Source of the DNA: Candidatus Hodarchaeota archaeon
GTDB lineage: Archaea > Asgardarchaeota > Heimdallarchaeia > Hodarchaeales > YT1-039
Assembly (NCBI GenBank): GCA_016840025.1
Contig: JAEOTF010000092.1
Location: forward strand, 1 to 26,460
Direction of reading: 5' to 3'
DNA length: 26,460 nt
Shown: in pieces, positions 15,374 through 24,468 of the stretch
Numbering within the stretch: the stretch's first letter is position 1
Layout: each line of letters starts with the position of its first letter
Made by a program: the position numbers and the translations under genes
Notes under the pieces: generated by a model
What the model saw: only the letters and a program-made list of their open reading frames with translations
What the model was told of the DNA's origin: nothing
Database searches by the model: none

Positions 15374-16852
15374 TTAGATATTGAAATAATCAGACTTTAT
15401 GAAAATCAGAATATCCTCCTTATATAGATCCTCAATAACCGATGAATCAATATTCCATGCAGATAAATCACGCGTAAACTGCGTGTTGAGAAATTCTCGG
15501 TAATTTACAAAATCGATTAGCCTGTAGGCTATAACAACTGCAGTTACGTTATATTCAAGAGTTTTTTGAATTAAATACTCATCATCAAATGGGGGATATC
15601 GGTTTTCAGCGGTATCTACTAATTCCGGTGGAATACTACGATCTGCCAATAATGCGATTTCGGGATCTCCGCTTATGACGATATCTTTGCGAGTAGTAAC
15701 TGCTTCTAGAATCTCTGCTGCGATATATTTCGGTGTTTCTCTTGGTTGAGGTTCTAATATCATCAAAGTTATGAAAGCACCAAAATTTAGGGCAGATGTA
15801 AGTATAATTATTGTTATTAATCCTCTAACCAACTTTTTTCTGTCGATGTTAAAACCAAGAATTCTTGATGACCAATTTTCCTGTGAAATGATATAATTTG
15901 TCCCATATCCCGCAAACAAGGCTAATATAGGACTAAATAGTACCATATGATGCCCCATTATCCTGATCTGAGGAATGATAGCTATCAACAAGGAAAATAA
16001 CCAAATTAACATAATTTCCTTCTGAATTCGGTCTTTGTCTTCACCAAGATTCTTAATGATCACCCAAATCCCCACACAAGCTAAACCAATGAGTACAGCA
16101 TTTACACAAAGGTATTCACAAATAATTATTATCCATTCGATAATACTACGCCATCCCTTCTTCGTTTGATATAAAAAGATATTTTCTATCGTTGCTTTAA
16201 GATTTAATGGTGTTAGAAAAACGAGTGCTGTAATAATCATTGAGAGTATGTAGAGGGTTACTTCTTTTCGTTCTTTTCGTTTCTTCCAAATTAGATAGAT
16301 TGTTGTTATAACTGTTGGAATTACTGCAAAGAGTTTAGTTAAGCTTGCTATGGTCATAAATGCCCCTGCAGGTATCAAATTAAGGAAATTTTCCCTTTTA
16401 ACATATCTTATGAGAAAAAAAAATCCAATAACTAGGAACGAAGAACAAAGCATGTCAATAGATGCCAATCGTGCTTCTTTAAGGAAGTATAATTCCAGAG
16501 CTAGAAGCACACCCGTAACTGTCATACCTAATGTATCAGATAATTCACGAGCTTGGACCATTATAAGACTAATCGCAATTAATGAAGCACATACCGATAA
16601 AAATTTAGCTAGAAATGGATCTCCATTTATAACAGCATATAGAAAGATTGCAACCGGTGCTTGAAGGCAATTTATCTGAGTATAAAGTGAAAAACCTTGG
16701 TTTAAGAGTTTACCTTGCATCAGATGGATTCCTTCATCCACGCCATTAGGAGCTATCGTCTTCATTAGTTGGAAGATTCTAGGAATAAACGCTAGAGTTA
16801 AAATTCCAACTGCAATCATTAGATCCTTTTGTTTGCTTTTTATCGGCATCAC
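15374..16852 (-). CDS. GT-C family membrane glycosyltransferase (ArnT/PMT-like)
   Basis: 492 residues. The first periplasm-facing loop after the first helix carries VDEG (D39, E40), the acidic pair that acts as base in PMT/ArnT-type enzymes. Further on come QAPVAIFLY (64-72), resembling the HPP-type motif, and 10-11 membrane helices up to about residue 365. The last 120 residues form a soluble domain. Such enzymes use polyprenyl-phosphate sugars and act on the outer face of the membrane; acceptor unknown. The start may be GTG 16852 or ATG 16849, with no clear ribosome binding site. It belongs to the run of glycosyltransferase genes from 13011 to 24341. Confidence 0.85.
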   Translation of the reverse strand: MMPIKSKQKDLMIAVGILTLAFIPRIFQLMKTIAPNGVDEGIHLMQGKLLNQGFSLYTQINCLQAPVAIFLYAVINGDPFLAKFLSVCASLIAISLIMVQARELSDTLGMTVTGVLLALELYFLKEARLASIDMLCSSFLVIGFFFLIRYVKRENFLNLIPAGAFMTIASLTKLFAVIPTVITTIYLIWKKRKERKEVTLYILSMIITALVFLTPLNLKATIENIFLYQTKKGWRSIIEWIIIICEYLCVNAVLIGLACVGIWVIIKNLGEDKDRIQKEIMLIWLFSLLIAIIPQIRIMGHHMVLFSPILALFAGYGTNYIISQENWSSRILGFNIDRKKLVRGLITIIILTSALNFGAFITLMILEPQPRETPKYIAAEILEAVTTRKDIVISGDPEIALLADRSIPPELVDTAENRYPPFDDEYLIQKTLEYNVTAVVIAYRLIDFVNYREFLNTQFTRDLSAWNIDSSVIEDLYKEDILIFIKSDYFNI

Positions 16853-17050
16853 CGGTAATAATTCTGATTCATTATCGATTAGAGACAGATAGGAAACAGT
16901 TTTTTCAAATTTTTTTGAGAAAAAACCTATTAGTGATTTGTAATAACTCTACATGTTTGTATTTTTACAAAGACCAGGTTGCTAAGTAGTTCACTAATTA
17001 ATAAAATGATTGTTGTTTAACGTGCTTGAATATGAAATCAGAGGAAATCA

Positions 17051-18334
17051 ATGATGCAGCAGAAGAATTCCACTGACAACAATGATCCAGCTGATATTAG
17101 GCACGATTCAACAGACTTAGAACAATCGCATTTTGAAGTGGTTCCTAAACCCAAATTCACAAGAGAAATCTGTTTTATGGGGTTAATTTATATCTTATTA
17201 CAAGCATTTCTTCTATTACTCACTATTGATCCCTTCATTGATTACTATAACAACATCGTATGGGGGATTAAGTACAATAAAGGTCTTTACCCATATAAGG
17301 ACTTTACAAGTAATGAATATCCTGTCCTTTCTGTATGGGGATGGATAATTGCTTACAATCTTAGTCCTACAAAGTCTTATTATTGTCTCTCAGTAGCAAT
17401 GAATCTCCCTTACTGGATATTAGCTGCACTGGGTGGTTTTTGTTTTTATCAATTACTTAATAGATATGGTGTGGAGGATCACGCTGCGTTTGGCTTGAGT
17501 TGTCTCTTTTTGTTCATGCCGATGAATATTATAGACACTTTCAACAATCATGGAAGCCTTGGAACTGCTTCTACTATTATTATTGCTATTTATTTTTGGC
17601 ATCAGAAGAAATATTTTACGAGTGCTGCTTTTATTGCTGCAGGCTTTTCAATCAAACTTTTTCCAATTTACATAGCTCCATTTTTAATCTGGTCTCTTCA
17701 AACCTATCAGCAGCGATTTAAGTACTCAGTTTATCTGGGATTGTGGATCATCTTTTTCCATCTCCCTGTCATCTTCATTCTTCCAGATTATTTTGATGCT
17801 CTAGTTTGGCGAACTTCCCATAGGGGTGGTGTTTCTTATGGAGCTGTAGTCGGTGTTATTGGAGATTTTATAGGTATCAATCAACTTGTGACCTTAGTAT
17901 GGTTGTTCGGATTATTTCTTTGTACCATCATTCTATTGCATGAAGATAATTTGAATATTTTTGAAAAATTTGCTTTGGTTATGATGACAAACAATCTATT
18001 GGAGTTTCAGGGCGGTATCGGTCATATTACAGTAGTTCTTCCCTATATGGCAGTTTATTACTTAGTTATAACTACTAATCAACGAGAAAAACAGTTTTAT
18101 TGGCTTTATCTGGTGATTGGAACTATATGGGCTTTTGATAGACTCCTATTCAAGTTAAGAGAGATATCGGATTATATAGGGGTTAGTTATATGGGATTTA
18201 TGATTTTTATGACTACACTATTATTTCTTTTCTATGTTCGTGGACTCACACGTATAGGAAAACTTCAATGGTCATTACCGTTAGAATTTTGGAATCGTGT
18301 GCAGAAAGTTATAGCTACTTTAGATTTATCTTAG
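17051..18334 (+). CDS. GT-C family membrane mannosyltransferase-like protein (GT87/DUF2029 type)
   Basis: 427 residues. A charged, presumably cytosolic 40-residue N-terminus precedes the first helix (41-60). The first outer loop contains DPFIDYYN (D64) and GLYPYKDF..NEYPVL (78-93), the Y-P-Y-x-D-F and E-Y-P signatures of GT87/DUF2029 polyprenyl-phospho-mannose transferases. SIKLFPIYIAPFLIW (about 195-210) is another. About 10 helices, ending close to the C-terminus, so unlike its neighbours it has no large soluble C-terminal domain. GAGG seven nt before the ATG supports the start. It is divergent from the gene at 15374-16852 and convergent with the YdjM-like gene, consistent with its own promoter. 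Confidence 0.87.
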   Translation: MMQQKNSTDNNDPADIRHDSTDLEQSHFEVVPKPKFTREICFMGLIYILLQAFLLLLTIDPFIDYYNNIVWGIKYNKGLYPYKDFTSNEYPVLSVWGWIIAYNLSPTKSYYCLSVAMNLPYWILAALGGFCFYQLLNRYGVEDHAAFGLSCLFLFMPMNIIDTFNNHGSLGTASTIIIAIYFWHQKKYFTSAAFIAAGFSIKLFPIYIAPFLIWSLQTYQQRFKYSVYLGLWIIFFHLPVIFILPDYFDALVWRTSHRGGVSYGAVVGVIGDFIGINQLVTLVWLFGLFLCTIILLHEDNLNIFEKFALVMMTNNLLEFQGGIGHITVVLPYMAVYYLVITTNQREKQFYWLYLVIGTIWAFDRLLFKLREISDYIGVSYMGFMIFMTTLLFLFYVRGLTRIGKLQWSLPLEFWNRVQKVIATLDLS

Positions 18335-18335
18335 G

Positions 18336-18351
18336 GAATTAGATCTAATTC
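18336..18351. repeat. Perfect 16-bp palindrome between convergent genes
   Basis: GAATTAGATCTAATTC reads the same on both strands and begins one base after the TAG of the plus-strand glycosyltransferase, with the minus-strand gene ending 77 nt further on. It has no loop, so it is more likely a dimeric protein site than an RNA terminator. Function unknown. Confidence 0.5.
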
Positions 18352-18428
18352 TGCAGCATCAACAGCTTTTGCCCTCTATTGGAGCAATTGGAGAGTCCTC
18401 GTACAATTATGAGATGAAAGTATCTCTA

Positions 18429-19202
18429 TTATATAAAAAATCCAAATGAGAAAAGAAACGCAAATATGAATGCTAATCCCATTAAGATGCCCATCTGGTT
18501 TTGTGCGGTTACTGCCTCTTTTGGTGTTTCCCCCTCATACTCTTTTGGTGTTCTCCAGTTTACAATACGATAGTTAAGGCTTTTAGGTACTGGAACATTA
18601 AGTATAATTGGAAATAAAAATAATATTGGTAACAATAAGAAGTTATAAAGCACAAAAGTACCAACAAATACCGCTTCAAATGTTGTTTCATAACTTCCAT
18701 TTTCAAAAATTTGAAACACACCTGGTATTGCTAATAGAAAGATTCCGATTTCAAAAAATCCCCCAATTGTCATGAAATAGGCTCTGGCATCTACTGCACC
18801 ACTCCAGTCACTACCACAGTTCCACAATGGCCTTCCGATAATATGACGGATTGATATAAGTTCCTTTTTGAAAGGATAGAGCAATAACACGCCATATTGA
18901 TCTCCAAAATCCATCAATGAATGTAAAATTGCTCCGAAAACATAGGAAATAGCTGGCCAGATAGAATAAGGATGAAAAATCCAAATTAATATTCCGATCC
19001 CTATATGAAACATTGGTACATGCGTAATACCCATAGGAAGCTCTTTTTGAACTTGCCAAGCGGGTCTTTTATCTATTCCAGTAAAAATAAATGCTTTAAA
19101 GAGATCAGGGGCAATCTGTCCTAAGATCATCCAAAAAAGTATGCCGAAATCAAAATACTGGGCTAAAATGACCGCAATAAGTACATGTGATGAGAGAGAC
19201 AG
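18429..19202 (-). CDS. YdjM/DUF457-family membrane protein with probable CTG start
   Basis: 257 residues if started at CTG 19202; the first ATG (19130) would give 233. The extension is favoured by two observations. GAGGT lies six nt before the CTG. The added residues (SLSSHVLIA...) supply the N-terminal S/T-H motif found in this family, just before the conserved GQIAPD (28-33). Further motifs are HVP-FH and HSLMDFGDQYG...YPF, the His/Asp set of YdjM (LexA-regulated, 'metal-dependent hydrolase') proteins. Four to five membrane helices are visible, including two strong ones near the C-terminus. The family is thought to bind metal in the membrane; its reaction is not settled. It is convergent with the GT87-like gene and sits inside the glycan island. 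Confidence 0.85.
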   Translation of the reverse strand: MSLSSHVLIAVILAQYFDFGILFWMILGQIAPDLFKAFIFTGIDKRPAWQVQKELPMGITHVPMFHIGIGILIWIFHPYSIWPAISYVFGAILHSLMDFGDQYGVLLLYPFKKELISIRHIIGRPLWNCGSDWSGAVDARAYFMTIGGFFEIGIFLLAIPGVFQIFENGSYETTFEAVFVGTFVLYNFLLLPILFLFPIILNVPVPKSLNYRIVNWRTPKEYEGETPKEAVTAQNQMGILMGLAFIFAFLFSFGFFI

Positions 19203-19365
19203 TTTTAAACCTCAATTCCAGCTTTGATGTATAAGAGCCTAAAGAATTTTCTTATTGTTAATGTGGGTTGATAACTGTTATTGATTTTCTTATCAGATCT
19301 TGTAAAATCAGTGTTAAAATAAGAGTGATCCTTTTCAGTCTTTTTTTATCAGAATTATATTATTT

Positions 19366-20901
19366 TTATTCGAAAGAAGTTTGAAGAGCGAATACTTCAG
19401 CAACATTTGTATGGGAGATCTTATAAACTGTCTCAACATCTCGGTTTGCTCGAAGATTCTCTATTTGCTTTTGATTTTCATAAAAAACTCGTGAATCCTG
19501 AACAATAGCGTAGGACATATTGTAAACATCCCATTGATCGATGTTTTCGGGAAGATCTTTTATGGAAGTAAACTGTAGATCTTCTCGTCCGTAATATTCA
19601 CCTACAACGGACGATACTATAGCAATAGATGAATTGGGGGGAGCATGCTCATTAACCCATTGGATAGCTTCCCGAAGTAGATAATCATATACACTATCCT
19701 GTGGAAAATAATAGCCTGATTTTTCTGAACTTCCACCAATTTCATTAACATACATACGATAGTATGGATATACTTCAGTTGTAATAAAGAGAGAATGGAA
19801 ACAAACTAAGATTATTATAATAATAGGGATCGTTTTGATAATTCCAGGGCTTAATTCTATATTGCTTTCATTAATTCGAGTAATAAGCCAAGCTAAGAAT
19901 TGAAAAAGTCCATGAGCACATAATAATACTATAGCAGGAACTAGAACAAGATAATAACGAACATATCCATACGTTAGTACAGAAAGAATGGATAAAGGAA
20001 TTGTTATCCAAAGCAAGAGTATTTTATCAGCTTGAAATCTATATTTGATAGAATATAAAAGTCCAATAATGAGGAGAATTAAGTAGGGAAGCGGAGTTTT
20101 TACAATAATGTGAAGTAAAAGGTAATATGGCGGCCGTTGCTCAAAAAGCTTTCCCATCATTATCCATCCGGTATATTCAGGAGTTTTCGGTGAGTAATGC
20201 TTGATTACGTTTGCTATAGTATCAGGAAATAGAATCGGGAAGTTTACTACAAAAAAACTAATCATAGCTGGTGGAATAGACAATGTAATAAATCTTTGAA
20301 TTGAAGATAGATTCACACTTTTATCTTGAATTACTAAGTGAATGATTATTAGCATACCAATCAACATTACAGCGGTATATTTAGACGCTAAGGCTAATCC
20401 TAATGTTATACCTGAATAACGTAAATATCGAAGATCATATTTGGCTTTAATGCAGAAATAGATTGAAATTACCCAGAAAATTGTGAGAAGAGAATCCTCT
20501 TTAGCGGTTGTTGAGAAAGAAATTGCAGGAATATGGAAAGCCCATAGAAAACTTGCACAAACCCCTGTCTCATTATTATAAAGCTCTTTTCCTAAATAAA
20601 ATATAGGATATACCGTTAGTGCACTAATAATAACATTTGGTAATCTTAATGCAAATTCCGTTTCTCCTATAATTAATACCGAGATGGTAATTAAAAACTT
20701 CATTAAAGCGGGATGGGAAGCATTTACTGAGAAGTTAAGCTTAATATAGCTCTGTGAAGCCAGTGCTTTCACAACTTCGTCTTCACTAAGTCCATACTCC
20801 CCAATTACAGTAATTCGTATTATTAACGCTATTCCAAAGGATAAAAACAATAATAAATGTGTTTTTAACTGTTCTTGCTGAAGAAGGACTCGGTTTTTCA
20901 T
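19366..20901 (-). CDS. GT-C family membrane glycosyltransferase (PMT/ArnT, GT83-like)
   Basis: 511 residues. After helix 1 comes YGLSEDE (D41, E42), the catalytic acidic pair, then NASHPALMKFLI (60-71), the HPP-type motif of PMT_2/ArnT enzymes, and an SFSTTAKEDSLLTIFW helix (about 127-142), which matches the R/K-E-D motif of the third loop. About 11 helices are followed by a soluble C-terminal domain (about 390-511). It most likely transfers a sugar from a polyprenyl-phosphate donor to a lipid or protein on the outer face. AAGGT nine nt before the ATG supports the start. It is divergent from the MFS transporter gene across a 367-nt gap. Confidence 0.9.
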   Translation of the reverse strand: MKNRVLLQQEQLKTHLLLFLSFGIALIIRITVIGEYGLSEDEVVKALASQSYIKLNFSVNASHPALMKFLITISVLIIGETEFALRLPNVIISALTVYPIFYLGKELYNNETGVCASFLWAFHIPAISFSTTAKEDSLLTIFWVISIYFCIKAKYDLRYLRYSGITLGLALASKYTAVMLIGMLIIIHLVIQDKSVNLSSIQRFITLSIPPAMISFFVVNFPILFPDTIANVIKHYSPKTPEYTGWIMMGKLFEQRPPYYLLLHIIVKTPLPYLILLIIGLLYSIKYRFQADKILLLWITIPLSILSVLTYGYVRYYLVLVPAIVLLCAHGLFQFLAWLITRINESNIELSPGIIKTIPIIIIILVCFHSLFITTEVYPYYRMYVNEIGGSSEKSGYYFPQDSVYDYLLREAIQWVNEHAPPNSSIAIVSSVVGEYYGREDLQFTSIKDLPENIDQWDVYNMSYAIVQDSRVFYENQKQIENLRANRDVETVYKISHTNVAEVFALQTSFE

Positions 20902-21268
20902 TATTTCTTACCTTCTATAGTAAAGAAATTTCAGTTTTCTGTATTCAATTTAATTCCTAAAATACTACAACTCCTTTTAATTCAATAATGGTGTAGATTA
21001 ACAAGTGGAATACAAGAGATTGTATAAATAAGGTCTTGAAAATTTCAAAATTTTTCCTTGGGAGATTGTTTTCTCATAATAAATTACTTTCTGGTTCTTA
21101 TATATATTTTAATTAAATTTAATTACAACATTTCGTATGATTATGTTTTTTTGGTGTTTTTTTAGCATTGATTATCTTTTAAAAAAACTCATGAAGAATC
21201 GGCTAATTCGTATAAAACGATCTTTTTAAGTAGGAAAAACACTCCTACTCGCTGGAAAGAGTCATCTC
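20902..21268. promoter_or_regulatory. Divergent promoter region with a hairpin operator candidate
   Basis: A 367-nt gap without a gene. For the MFS gene, TCGTATAAAACG (about 21208-21219) looks like a TATA box. About 20 nt further is a perfect 7-bp inverted repeat, AGTAGGA and TCCTACT with a 7-nt spacer (21229-21249), overlapping the expected transcription start and ending 19 nt before the ATG. For the minus-strand glycosyltransferase only A/T-rich sequence is seen. Confidence 0.45.
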
Positions 21269-22804
21269 ATGAAATATCCCTTTCAATACCGGCATATGAG
21301 AGATCGTATCCGGTTTCTCCAATTGTTGTTTAGTTCATCGGTCTATGATATTGGAATAGGTCTCTTATTAGGCTTTTTTACTGTGTATCTAGTTGAATAC
21401 ATGACATCAGAGGAAGAGGGGGGACTTGGACTGGAAAAATCGATGTACTCGTTTACCCTAAGCTTCTGTGTCATTGCATATATGATAACAACAGTAATTG
21501 CGGGAGCTTTCAGCGATGATCTGAGAAGTAAGTACGGTAATCGCATTCCATTTGTTGTTTCAGGTGGTACAGCAATAGCTGTGTTATTTGTTGTAGGATA
21601 TTTACTTCTCAAAGGAAATGAGGAACTATGGATTATGGCGATTTTGCTATTTGTTTTCGTTTCCATAGCACGAGGGATTACTGCAAGTCCATTCCAGGCA
21701 CTCATGTCAGAACTTTTTGAGAAAGATGCGCGAGGATGGTCTGCTCTTGCTAGAACACTCTTTTCATCAGTAGGTACTGGAATTGCCGTGTGGTTGTTTC
21801 CTCCCCTAGCAAAAAAAGGTCAATACCCCGAGATGTTTATTATCATCGCCTTCGTCTTTTTCATTTCTACAGTAATAACTGCTCTTATGGTTCCTAAAAT
21901 CAATCCCGATTTTCCACCCGATAAGACTATACAAGATCTAATAGCTACCCCTCGACTTCTATGGGCGTATGGACGAGGTGAATTCGGTAAGATGCTAATC
22001 TGCCAAGTTTTTTGGGGATTAGGCACAGGCACGATAAATTATTTCTGGGTTCTATTCACTAAAGAAAATCTTGATGCAACTATAGACGAAACTGTATTAC
22101 TTTTACTATGGCTTTCCATAATGGCTGCACTGTTCGCGATTCCGATTGGTATATCTGTTACCAAAATAGGGAAAGTTCGAACAGGCGCTTTAGCTTCTAT
22201 TCTATACATATGTTTCATTTTCTTTTTAATGACAGCCTCAAGTCTTGAATATAGTGTACTAAATACAAGTGTTGGGGGAATTGAGATTAGTTACCCTGTT
22301 GGAAGAACTGCACTCATAACACTCTTTGGTGGAGCTTCGATCATTGGTCTTTCTACCATTGTAATGTCCCTACCAGCAGATCTAGTGCCTGAAGGTAAAG
22401 AAGCACAATTTTTCGGAATTAATACGATATTTACCATGTTTCCTGACCCAATTACTCTCACCATAGCTGGTTTTATTCTCGGGGGGGTCATCGTAGAATC
22501 GACTAATGCTCAATTTAATTTATTATTCTCAATTGCCATAATTGAAATATCAATTGCAACTCTAGCTCTATTATGGATAGAATACGAAGGATGGGTTAAA
22601 GATGAATACACCTATTTTTATACCCGTTTCTTACGAGCTAAGAACAGACTTCCTGATCGAACATGGGCTGGATCAACTTTTAAAGAATATTACTACAAAA
22701 AAATAATGAGGGAAGAGGATTTTGAGTTAGAAGAAGAGAATGATGAAATAAATATTGAAGATGTTGACAATGGGAGAATAAAAGATAAGATTAGAGAATG
22801 GTAA
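21269..22804 (+). CDS. MFS transporter, sugar/GPH-type
   Basis: 511 residues with 12 predicted membrane helices. After helix 2 it has GAFSDDLRSKYGNRIPFV (79-96), the loop 2-3 motif of major facilitator proteins in the form seen in GPH cation:sugar symporters and SLC45-like carriers (G-x-x-S-D plus G-x-R-x-P-F). A second-half counterpart is less clear. The last 60 residues form a soluble, highly acidic tail (EEDFELEEEN...), presumably cytosolic. The substrate cannot be told; a saccharide or lipid-linked product would fit the glycan genes on both sides. It starts 19 nt after a perfect inverted repeat and has a weak GGAAAG ribosome binding site. It precedes the GT4 gene by 136 nt on the same strand. 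Confidence 0.85.
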   Translation: MKYPFQYRHMRDRIRFLQLLFSSSVYDIGIGLLLGFFTVYLVEYMTSEEEGGLGLEKSMYSFTLSFCVIAYMITTVIAGAFSDDLRSKYGNRIPFVVSGGTAIAVLFVVGYLLLKGNEELWIMAILLFVFVSIARGITASPFQALMSELFEKDARGWSALARTLFSSVGTGIAVWLFPPLAKKGQYPEMFIIIAFVFFISTVITALMVPKINPDFPPDKTIQDLIATPRLLWAYGRGEFGKMLICQVFWGLGTGTINYFWVLFTKENLDATIDETVLLLLWLSIMAALFAIPIGISVTKIGKVRTGALASILYICFIFFLMTASSLEYSVLNTSVGGIEISYPVGRTALITLFGGASIIGLSTIVMSLPADLVPEGKEAQFFGINTIFTMFPDPITLTIAGFILGGVIVESTNAQFNLLFSIAIIEISIATLALLWIEYEGWVKDEYTYFYTRFLRAKNRLPDRTWAGSTFKEYYYKKIMREEDFELEEENDEINIEDVDNGRIKDKIREW

Positions 22805-22940
22805 ATTGTAAGGAAGTAAATTAATACGCATTTCCAAGTCTATTAAAGAAGTTTTGTTCTAAAATTAATTTTCTGCATAACTGTCTGGCATAAGCAAAGA
22901 AATTAATACAAGTTGCTGGGTTCCCGAAAGAGACGTCCAA

Positions 22941-24341
22941 ATGAGAATTCTTTGTATTGGTGGCCCAGTTGATTCGAAAGTACGGGCAAAGCTTGTAGCC
23001 CTCGTACATAATTGTCAAGCTCTTGCCTCTCAGGGTCATCAGGTCGTTTTAATACTTAGCATTATCCCTGATCTCACTCAATCCCTCTATGAACTATTCA
23101 ATGTATCAAAGAATTTCACTATCAGGTTTATTCCAATTCCTTACAAAAAGCCAGAATCAGCTAAGAAACGAAGTTTATCTGGTGTGATAGGTCTTCATAT
23201 TTTTGGTATACGTGCTCAAATACAATGTCACATCCAATCGGTTGTTTTAGCTTATCGATATGCTAAATATTGGCCCGATGCTATTATTTACACACGTGAC
23301 CATTATGCTGCTTCCTTAGCAACGTTTACCCGGAATTGGCACAAATTAAGAATAGTCTTTGAACCTCATGATCTAGCTCTGACACAAGTTCTTGATCCTG
23401 CGTATATAACAGGTTCAAGGATACAAAATTTCTTTCACAAGTTAATAGGGAAATTTTACATTAGTTGGGAAGCGTCATTTATCCAAAAGTGCGATGGGTT
23501 AATTTCAATTACCCTTACACAGCTCATTGAAATTTGGCGCTATCACGGTATTAAAACTCCTCCAACAGTGGTAGCACCTTCAGGAGTAAATATCGACCGA
23601 TTTACTAGATATAAAGATAATAATACCCTCATTCAAAAAGATGTAAAACTTATCATTCTTTATGCGGGAAATATAACCCCCTGGAAGGGTGTCGATGACC
23701 TCCTTTATGCTATTTCACAGGTTGTGGATTCTGGAAGAAACTCATTGCATTTGCTTATTTTAGGTGGATCCCCGAGCGATCCAGACCTATTACGGTTAGA
23801 AAAACTTATAAAAAGGTTAAAATTGGCTGAATACGTAATTTTAAAAGGATATGTACCTCATGAGCAAGTTTGTAATTATATGAAGGCATGTGATGTAATA
23901 GTTGTACCATATAAGGTAAATGCTCATAATATCTATTCTCTCTCCCCTTTAAAGGTTTTAGAATCCTTTTCTGCGGGACTCCCAGTTATTGTTGCTGCAA
24001 CACAATCCGTTTTAGAAATTGTTCGACCCGATATCAATGCAATCGTCGTTGATCCAACTGTCGATGGCTACTTTAAAGCAATATGTGAAGTATATGATGA
24101 AAAATATGATTTAGAGAAGTTACGTAAAGCTGCATATACCGATGTCCAATCATACGATTGGGAAGAACGTGCTCTAATATTATCTGCTTATTTTGAGGAA
24201 TTATCTAAAGGATTGAAACCCGGTACATTTTTCAAAGCATTAAAACAACCTTGGCGATTTATAGAAACACATCAGCGCGCTTATAAGATCGTTTCATTAT
24301 CCTCTTCAAAAAATCCGAACATATCTACATCGAGAAACTAA
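22941..24341 (+). CDS. GT4 family glycosyltransferase (GT-B fold, cytosolic)
   Basis: 466 residues, somewhat longer than the usual 360-420. The N-terminal Rossmann domain begins MRILCIGGPV and includes an IYTRDHYA motif (116-123) and FEPHDL (140-145). The C-terminal domain begins near 233 with LYAGNITPWKGVDDLL (240-255), where Lys249 is the usual phosphate-binding residue. It continues with GGSPSDP and VPYKV, and with SLSPLKVLESFSAGLPV (333-349). The second Glu of the E-x7-E motif is E341; the first is Ser, as in the 'SPLK-E' subgroup. It uses a nucleotide-sugar donor and probably builds the head group or oligosaccharide on a membrane lipid at the cytosolic face. A C-terminal extension of about 50 residues is basic. 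The SPLK subgroup often works with surface glycan loci. Confidence 0.92.
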   Translation: MRILCIGGPVDSKVRAKLVALVHNCQALASQGHQVVLILSIIPDLTQSLYELFNVSKNFTIRFIPIPYKKPESAKKRSLSGVIGLHIFGIRAQIQCHIQSVVLAYRYAKYWPDAIIYTRDHYAASLATFTRNWHKLRIVFEPHDLALTQVLDPAYITGSRIQNFFHKLIGKFYISWEASFIQKCDGLISITLTQLIEIWRYHGIKTPPTVVAPSGVNIDRFTRYKDNNTLIQKDVKLIILYAGNITPWKGVDDLLYAISQVVDSGRNSLHLLILGGSPSDPDLLRLEKLIKRLKLAEYVILKGYVPHEQVCNYMKACDVIVVPYKVNAHNIYSLSPLKVLESFSAGLPVIVAATQSVLEIVRPDINAIVVDPTVDGYFKAICEVYDEKYDLEKLRKAAYTDVQSYDWEERALILSAYFEELSKGLKPGTFFKALKQPWRFIETHQRAYKIVSLSSSKNPNISTSRN

Positions 24342-24353
24342 TAATAGTTGCTT

Positions 24354-24374
24354 CATCCGTCAAGGATGTTTTTT
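24354..24374 (+). terminator. Short hairpin plus T6 after the GT4 gene
   Basis: CATCC and GGATG, separated by GTCAA, form a 5-bp stem directly followed by six T residues, starting 12 nt after the GT4 stop. This has the form of an intrinsic terminator; the stem is short, and in archaea the T-tract alone may be the active part. Confidence 0.45.
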
Positions 24375-24452
24375 CCTGCTGTGTATGTTGTTATGAAAAA
24401 AGGAATATTTTTGTAGTGAAGTTGAGCGACTACATAACCAACCGAATAAACA

Positions 24453-24468
24453 ACGCACTTGTGTGCGT
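24453..24468 (+). repeat. 6-bp inverted repeat spanning the first possible start of the SSB gene
   Basis: ACGCAC, four-base loop TTGT, GTGCGT: a perfect stem whose right arm begins with the GTG at 24463. It could be an operator or a leader hairpin masking that start. It also raises the chance that translation begins downstream at GTG 24478 or TTG 24487. Confidence 0.5.

Noticed and set aside
16350..16664. Plus-strand ORF of 104 codons
   Set aside because: Antisense to membrane helices of the ArnT-like gene; no ribosome binding site and no recognisable fold.
22941..24341. Loss of activity of the GT4 enzyme because the first Glu of E-x7-E is Ser
   Set aside because: Many active GT4 proteins of the SPLK-E subgroup have this substitution, and the other donor-site residues (K249, E341) are present.
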